A stretch of DNA of 21,318 bases from a virus, in the IMG/VR virus record IMGVR_UViG_3300026473_000049, positions 1 to 21,318 of that record; one strand, written 5' to 3'. The notes beneath the pieces are model-generated. The model did no database searches, was not told where the DNA came from, and saw nothing but the letters and a program-made list of their open reading frames with translations. The position numbers and the translations under genes were made by a program. Shown here in pieces: positions 1-9,000 of the stretch (position 1 is its first letter; every line of letters starts with the position of its first letter).

Positions 1-3000
1 CGCCGGTGACATCAAATGTTGTTCCTTGTATCGAAACTCCGCCGTAATCAATACCAGTCATTAGTTGATTTAATTCTTTACCCAGCATGCCGCTGCTTGG
101 AGAATAATACTTTTCAATCCTGTTGATACTGTCTAATAACTCGTCATTTTTTTGATATGTTATAATAATAACATCATCTTTTAAAGGAGCTTCTATAAAT
201 TTTATTTTACCCTTTAATAAACTGTAGTCATCGACGCTTGAAATATATAAACTAATTTCATATTCGTTGGTTAACACTACTTGACTGTTTTTAGTTATTG
301 TTATCTTACTTTTATCTCTTGTTGGTGCGTAATTTAATTCAAATACTGCGGTAAGTCCGCTGGCAACGAATGTTTGAGAATAAGATAAGTTTGTGTATAA
401 TCCTTGTTTAGCTAATCTATCAAACTTAATTTTTAAATCAAAAGTTCTTGTTTTAGTGTCGCCTAAGATCGGAACAGCTCTTGCTGTTCTATAACCTGTA
501 GCATTACCACCAACTAATGTAACAGTTGGGGCTTTTGTATATCCTGAACCAACTGTTAAAACTTGGATTCCAGACACTTTGCCGTTTGATACAAATGCTT
601 GAGCTGTAGCACCAGTGCCATCACCGTCAATTACTACTCGAGGTGCTTGAGTATATTGCTCGCCTACGTCTGCTATCTGTATATCAACAATTGAAAAGCC
701 TAAATTATCTTTCCACCATTTCCATGGATAGGAATTAATACTGTTACTATTTTTGTTAACTGGAAGAATTCGACCTTCTAATTCAACATACTCTGCAGGA
801 AGGTCAAAGTCTGTAGCAGCCATACCCAATGGCTCGACACTGTCATATCGGCTGATGTATTGTCTTACTGTCGATCTATATGGTTTGACTTCGTCAATGT
901 AATCTTGGAAATTCTTTAAATTATCATTTTTATAATTTAATCTTTGTTCTAAATTACCTATATTATGAATAGCTGTTAAGAAGCTGGTCTTAAAAGCCCA
1001 GTCAACATATAACTGTTCTGAAAATACATATCTGATACAGGTAAAAAATAACTTGTTCCATTCGACAGCATAGTTATTAATAAAGATATCTTCTTTGATT
1101 GCTTTAAGAATATTTCTTAATTCTTTTGCATTTTCAATATCATAAAAACCAGTGTCGAAGCTAGAAACATTATCATAACCAATACCTGCTGTATTAATAT
1201 TGTATAACGTGTCTTTTAATTTAATAGTTCCCTGTTTTCTTGCAACCATTGTAAATCTATCTAAGAATGTTCCGGCAGCATCAGATGTCTTTTCAAACCA
1301 TGCCCATCCACCGCTAGAATATTCTTTAACTTGAATTACATCACCAATACTTACATCAATGGTCGATTCTTCGAAAACTTGAGAAATTTCTTTTACTAAT
1401 CGAGTTCCTACACCGTATCCATCTTTATACCAGTCAATATATTCCCAGTATCTAGTGGTGTCATAGGCCTGAGATGCACTTCTAAAGAATGTTTTTCTTA
1501 TGTCGTCCCAAGCATAAATGCTCCAAAATCCGTTAGCTGTTGAATCTGAATTTACCAACACAGAAAATTGTCTTACACTAACTGTTGCAGAATTGTATCT
1601 CTTGCCTCTCGAATCAATTCTTACTGAAGAAATTCTTCCTTGATTATCTATAATAGCCACAGCTTTGGCACCTTTACCGTCACCATCGATTACTATAGGA
1701 GGAGAAACTTTATATCCAGCACCCGGATCTAATATATCGATCGTATCAACTTCACCGTCGACAATGTTTACTTGCAATTTTGCTTGTTTGGTTCTTACTG
1801 TTCCAACAACGGCCAAATCGTTATAAGTGTCTACAGTTACATCATAAAGATTTAGTGCTTCGCTTGGTGCTAGATCGACCAAGTTTAAATTTTCATAATT
1901 AATTGTATCAGCAAATGGCTCTTTATATAAAATTGCATTGACATTATCGACAACGATTTTTAATGCAGCCAACCTATTAACAAACATACTTTGTCTAGGT
2001 CTAAATGCTATTCCATATTTTTGTTTAATTGGTAGGTCTGGATCTGGCACACGATTACCTGCTTGATCGTAGCCTATTAAACTATCGAACCACTTTGTTT
2101 CTAATTTCGTCGAAGGCAAGCTATCTGCAATACCGTCCGACAATAGTTGATATTCATTATGAATAGGGTTCAGTTCGGAATAATCTTTTCTAAATTGTAA
2201 ATTAATTACCGCAGTAGCTGAAGTCATCACTGACGGTAAATTATAAGTTAATAGTTTATCTTTATCAATTAAAGAGACAAAAGCCACACCAGATGCTGTG
2301 GGATTTGAAATTAGATTGGCCACTGCGGCTGCAGAAATGTTTCTGCCCGGCATGTTCTCCGGAACTACAACTTTATTTTTTACCCAATAATAATACAACG
2401 TATCTGTAGGCTCACCTAGAGAATTAAACAGATATTTTACAGAATATACATCGTTGTTTGGATATAACGGTTGTCCGGAAATCCCTTCAGCTAATCCTTC
2501 ATTAGTATCTGCCAGGGCCGACCATTCGTTGGGTAATAATGGTGTTTCAACCCATTCGTATACGTCAATGGTTGATCCTTCTGCTAATCCGTTCCAGTTA
2601 CCTAGTCTATATGCTAGGTCGCCTTGCTCATAATTTTTCCACTTAGCTGTAGATAGGTTCCACCATAACAATCCAACATTTTTTGTGGTCCATGCAGTTT
2701 CAGGATCTACAACCTGTTCCTCTGTTCCTATACTATAGACAGCAGGATCAAAAGAAGTTTTAAATTTAATTTCTGATTCTGCAGAATTTAAAATTTTTAA
2801 TTTTGCATGATCGATGTAATCAAGCTCTTGTATTTTATAATTCTTTTCAGTATCAAACATCGAAATACTCTTGATCATAGAAATATCTATAGTTGCTGTT
2901 TCTTGACCAATGATGTTTAAAGAATTAACTGATGCGTCTTTCTTGAATAGTCTAACATTTCCTGTTTTCAACCCGGTAGTTGTATTACGATAGTCAGGAG

Positions 3001-6000
3001 ATCCTACTACTATTGCAGATGCGCTAACATCAACACTGTAACCAAAACTTTCAAAAGGTGTAAAATCTGTGTCTAATTTTTCTGCTAAGAAATAAATGCT
3101 GTCTTTGATTTCAAATACATAAGCAGCACCACTATAACCTTGGCTTTCGATAAACTTAGTTCTGCCTTTGTCAAAGATAGTTCCAACAGTCATGTCTAAT
3201 CTTGTAGGAATAATAAACGGAGAATTTTTAGCTCCTACAACAATTTTTTCTGTGTTAGCACTTATCTGAACATTTTGACCAAAGTATTCGTTAGGATATT
3301 GTTCATAACTTTCAAGTTTTTGTTTTAAACGATATTCAACAGGAGCATATCCGTCTGTTCTAAATACATATACGCTACCTTGATTTTGTAAATTAATATC
3401 CGCTAGCGGACTAGAAATAACAAGTGTTGATCCGCTGTAATCTAAATCTAAACTCCATCCAAACTGATCGCCCGAACTAATCAATGATCCAGAATCTATA
3501 TCATTTAGATTAGCCATAGAACCGTTATTGATAGTTTGTTTTAACTGATACAGATCATTACTATTTCTTTGATAGATGTAAACTTTTCCAGATGATTCTG
3601 AAGAGCTGTCACCGACGTTTTCCCAAGGTAAGCGACCAGGCTCTTCGTTATAACTTCTGGTTGTAGAATCACCGATCTCGCCAATTCGCTGTGTTAATTT
3701 ATGATATATGTTATCGTATTTGACCACGTCGCCTTCGATGTATTCGATGTCTGGTCTCCATATACCTCTGTAGTTGGCAAAATATTGTCCGTCGCTGTTA
3801 GGAGATCCTATAGCTAATATACTACCATCTCTGCTCATGGCTAAACTGAAACCAAACTCGTCGCCTTGTTTTACCAGCTCAGCTAATTGTGTTTCGCTGA
3901 CAAGACCTAGTGCTAATGTTGATCCGTCATCGTCTAGTGCAATGTTTTGTGGCAATGAGCATTGGGTCGAAACAGGATCGATTCTAGTCCAACTTAACGA
4001 ATCAACACTTATGGTGCTGCCGTCGCCGAATGTATCTGTGTTAGCTTGCCATAGTCCGCCATTATACCATACTATAGAACCTCTTGGATAGTATGCAGCT
4101 GGACTTGAATTGTATATGCCTTTATAATTTTCGTTTTCTAGGTGTTTCCATTCACCTGACTCGTAAACATACAGATAAACTCTGCCGCGTTTATCTAATG
4201 CTCCTGTAGCAGAAACTGCTAGGTAATATTTAGATCCGCTCTGCCCTACACAAACGTCGGCTCCAAAATTTTCTGCATTAGCAGGTCTTGGGCTTACAAA
4301 TGATTCTGAAATCGTCCATTGTTGATTTACATATTCATAAATGGAGATCATTCCTTGTGCAGCTGATCCAAAACCGGATCCAACAGGAGTTGCTGGAATA
4401 TTAACAGCTATGGTCCAATCCGATGTGTCAAAATCTGCGGTGCTGCCGTCTGCTCTAACGTCTTGGACAGCTTTCCATAATTTACCTTGATACAATACAA
4501 CATCGTCAACAAGATAATTTTTAGTATTATCAAATTCGCCAACATAATCGCTAGGAACATTATTAGCGGATGGACTTGCAACAATTAAAAATCTGCTATC
4601 AGGAGTGATAGCCATTTTAGCTCCGAACGATCCTCTAACACTGTTTTCAATACCAGACGGTGGTGCAACAATTTGTTTGAGAACTAGCCCAGTAGTCCCC
4701 TCAACGTAACACATCACGTAACCAGAGCCCGGTATACTTGAGATGACTTGTTTTAAATTATCGTCGTATAAAACCTTAGTTCCTGCATACAATGGAGTTG
4801 TAATTCCATACTCAGATATAGATAAATCAGTATATTGATTTTTCTTATTAATAACTTCCCAAAGGTCGCTGCCGTTGTTATCAATCCAAAGTTTAGAATT
4901 GTCTTTTAACAATGCCATTGACCCTGGATTAATATCTTCATAAGATTTAAATCTTGACTCAGTTAAAATATAAATCGGTGTTATAGAGCTGATGTCATAT
5001 TCTGGGTCTTGAGCATCTTCAGCAACTGTAACTGTGACTGTTCTTGTATCAATTTCTGTGATTTTAAAAAACCCGGTTAAGTTAATAACATCTTTGATAC
5101 CGATATAATCACCTACTACAAAATTATGAGATCTAGATAATGTGATGGTTACAGCAGTTCCTGTCTTGATTATTCCCTCGATAGTTAATAAAGGACTTTG
5201 ATTAAATCGTAGAACTTGCCACTCGGGGCCATCAAATGTTACCCATATATGGCAATTATCAAACATCTCTTCGATGTTTAAATCAGATAGGTTTTCTCTA
5301 GATTTAATAATGTAATCAACTGTTAGATTATTAACATACCCAGCAGTTTTAATTGGCTTAGTTTCAAAAGAAACAGGATTGATATTAGTAGTGTAAGGAA
5401 TAGGCTCGATTGTAAAATCGGCTTTTACTATTCGATAATTTTGATCTGTTTCAACTGACGGTTGAAATTCTACGAACAATAGAGGCTGCGGATTTAATTC
5501 AAAATTTTGTTTTAGAACAGTGAATTCTACTTCCGATACTTGGTCAACACCGCCAAGTCTACCTAATCGGAAAGCCCATTCTTCGTTTAAATCAATACTA
5601 GTATCAGCAGTTCTACTTAATTTGTCAAATACTTTTGTAACAGAATTTATAGTTCCCTTTTCTCTAATAAATCCTTGATATAGTTGGAATTGTGTTACAG
5701 GATCTTCTGCTAGATTTTGCAAATATTCTCTTTGTTGATATCCAACAGTGTGTCTTGCCAATGCACGTTGAGACTCTCCGATTCCTTGAGAATCAACATT
5801 GTAGTAATCGTAAATCTGATTTATTTTAAAATCAAAATTAGGAATGAGTTGTTTTTCTGGTGTGGAATCTAATTTAGTCCACCTAGTTTCATCAAACAAT
5901 TCTGTGCCGTTTTGATTTTGTAAACTGGTCCAGTTATAAGATCTATATGATACAATATCCCCTAGCTTATAATCAGTCCAAGGCATCCAAGGATCTATGT

Positions 6001-9000
6001 TTACATTATCAAACAAGAATCCAGGGCTGGTGTAATCTCCGTCCCAGTCAATTGTTCTATATCCCTGAGTTTTAATTCTCTCTTGTCGATAACCAGTAGT
6101 CTTATCGTAAATTACATCATTGAAAACTGTTTTATCTGTGAATACCGCAACGTGCTCTTTTAGAACGTAGTATAATTTCAAGTAATAGATACCATCTGTA
6201 GTATTTGTAGTTTCTATTGTTAACGATTGAAACTCTCTGTTAACGTTGATAAAGGCAGGTATCAAAGGTTTTCCGTCAACCTTTAAAACATTGTAGTCGT
6301 AAAAACTGTCTAATAGACTATCTGAAACTCCAACTGGTGTGCTAATATAAAGTTTATTCGCAGCAGGGCTAAGGGTCAGCAATGATCCAATCATCCAGTT
6401 TTGTTTTGTCCAGAATAGGAATTCTTTGGCAGCAGTTGACCAATCTTCATTGGCCTGTATTTCTGGATTGTAATTGTCGAACTTAAATCCTACTGATTTT
6501 AAATATTGCTCATAGCCTAAAAGAAAATCTACTACAGATTGAATTGTAGACAATCTAGTTCCGTAGCTAAGTTTTTGAACTCTTAATGTGTTGAAATTTC
6601 TTCTTCTAAATGCTTCAACGCCGCCGGTTTGCGGTATACCTGTTAACTTAGACCATAGAGAAGAATCAAATTCGTCTGTAGAAGTATGTGTTCTTAAAGC
6701 TCTAAAATAAACATTCTGATATCTAACTAACTGACCGTTATTATATAATTTGTCAGCTTCCCATTCTAAGAATCTTTCGCTAACTCCGCCTACCGACATC
6801 AACGGATCTCGTTGGTTAGGAACCGCAGCATAATAGTTAAAATACGGCAACACATCATCGTAACCGTTAATCGTCCAGCCGCCTTCTGTCTTTTCTAAAA
6901 TTACACCGCTGTATGTTATACTTGAAATAGGTGTGCTAACATTAAAAATAATATCATAGTTCTCCGCTGGAACGAAAACTGTGCTGCTAGAACTGCTTGG
7001 ACTCTTAGAATCTAACAAATACTTTTGTTGAGCTTTGTCAACAAATCCAGATAATCTCGATGACAATCTTACATCAAGATTATTGATCATCTCAACGATC
7101 GAATCAGTATCTAATCCTTTGGATTTTACATATGCAATTAGATATTGTATCAAACCGCTGTTTATAGCGTCATTTGATAAATCGATTGTATCAGTTAATT
7201 TAGAAAATAACTTAGTAGATGCGTTAACAGTTTGATCTAATTTATTGGTTATTGTTTTTGATGTGTCTAATTGAGTAGTAATATACTCAAAAGGTTTCAT
7301 CAAACACATTGCCATAACAATAGAGAATGGCCATTCTGAGCTTGATCTCCAGGCGTATTCGACAGGAGCAACATCTCCTAATTTAAACGGACCTCTATTA
7401 TTAACTAAGGTAAAGTTACCAGCTAGTCCTGATTCAAGAGGACTTAGTAATTTGCCATCCTCATCTGTTGGGATATGCCCCATAATTGTAGGACGCTTAT
7501 ATCGATCGTATGTTCCGGCTCTAGGACCTTGACGAATTATACCATCTCGCAAATCTTCCCATAATAGCAAATTGTTTTTTGTGTAAGGAGCCGGACCGTA
7601 TTGATCTTCCCACCATGTTGGTTTTTCGCTGAATCCTAACATTTCCCAAGGACAGCGATGTGGTCTATCTGTATCGTAGAACCATTGATATACTCCTCTC
7701 CAGAATCCAGGAAGATTTTGCAATCCTGTTGGATCGGTCATATTAGAGTAAGTGTAAGTGAAAGAATTTTGGCTATCAAAATAATCATTATTGATATAAT
7801 CGATGCTGGTATTCATTATCCACTTCAAGAAATTTTGAGAAATAATTTCATCTAGCTGAGGTTTTTTGTATAAACCATAACCGTTATATCCTCCAACTAT
7901 TGTATCGATATCAAACACTGAAGGATCGTATTGTGTTTTAATATTGTTATAAATTCGATACTCTAGTTCTAATAATAGATCGTCTCTATAATCTCCAAAT
8001 GTAGCAGTGATGCTACCATCGTGTCCTTGGATAACATATCTTGGTTCTTGATATGTGTCGTCAAGAAACTTCATAGGAGTGTATTTTTTATACAGTCCCA
8101 TTGCTGTTGGAGTAGGGGGAATATAACATCCAGAAGTTGTTACATATTCTCTAACTTCAATCACACTTCCGATTTGTAAATTAACATTTAATTTTAAAAA
8201 TCCGAATGTAGAATCAAATTCATAATCTCGTGAGTTTAATAATTGTTGATTATTAATATAAACATAAACCGCACGTCTGCTTAATTCTGTTAAATTAAAC
8301 TTTTCCGATAAACTAAAAGTTTTGATTCCCTCGTCTTCAACTACATATCTAATTAAATTGTAAGCACCGCTACCGATCATATCTGAATCAGCGAACGGAC
8401 TTGTTATACTTTTAACTCTTCCGAGATCCGATACAATATCGTCAACAAAATTAGCGATGTTGTTATTGAAATCTATTTCTGTAGCTTTTTGTAAAAAATT
8501 ATTCTTAAATGTTGTGTAAGATTTATTAGCATATTGTAACGCTTTTATAATGTTGTTGGTCTTATCACATAACAGACTAATAGAAATCGGTGCTATTCCG
8601 GAATGTTTTAAAAATCTCTTTCCATAAGATCTATGATCAAACAAATCTCTTAAATTAGATGCTCCGGGAATAACTCCGGAAAAGTCGTCATCGAACTCGA
8701 TAGACGTAACTACATGATCAATAGCTTGACCTAGTGTAAATTCAGTTAAATCGTTGTTGAAAGGATTTTTTTCTAGGCCGGCAGGAATTTCATAATATCC
8801 TTGATCGGGCTCAACATCTGTGATAATCTTAACAGATACCACATCCCTTTCGCTGAATGTATGATCAAAGGTAAATGTATCACCTTGTCTTGTATAAGTG
8901 CCTGTATACTGATTTCCGTTTATATAAAAACGAATGATCGGATCTGATACTAAATCAGTCCAATATATTGTTTTAAAAGTTAATGTAGATGTTGCTTCTG

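Larger units (their letters stand above)
2942..4660 (-). repeat. FG-GAP beta-propeller repeats in the giant protein
   Basis: At protein level, six blades of the pattern F-G-x-x-(V/L)-x-(I/L)-(S/T)-x-D/A-(G/S)-x-x-(L/I)-(A/V)-(I/V)-(G/S)-S/A-P occur, with FG at about residues 2172, 2292, 2429, 2560, 2620 and 2699. Clear examples are FGFSLAMSRDGSILAIGSP and FGYSVDVSASAIVVGSP. Each blade is closed later by a G-x-(V/I)-x-(V/I/L)-(Y/F) strand (GSVYVFR, GAAYVFE, GRVYLYV, GKVYIYQ). A seventh, FG-less blade is possible near 2394-2413 (IALDDDGSTLALG). This is the integrin-alpha type of propeller. Confidence 0.75.

Noticed and set aside
3774-4091. 105-aa plus-strand ORF
   Set aside because: It lies antisense within the giant gene, whose minus-strand frame carries clear propeller motifs; it has no ribosome site and an unlikely composition.
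7035-7855. Two plus-strand ORFs of about 65 aa (7035-7235, 7658-7855)
   Set aside because: Both are antisense to well-formed giant-protein sequence and have no recognisable motif.
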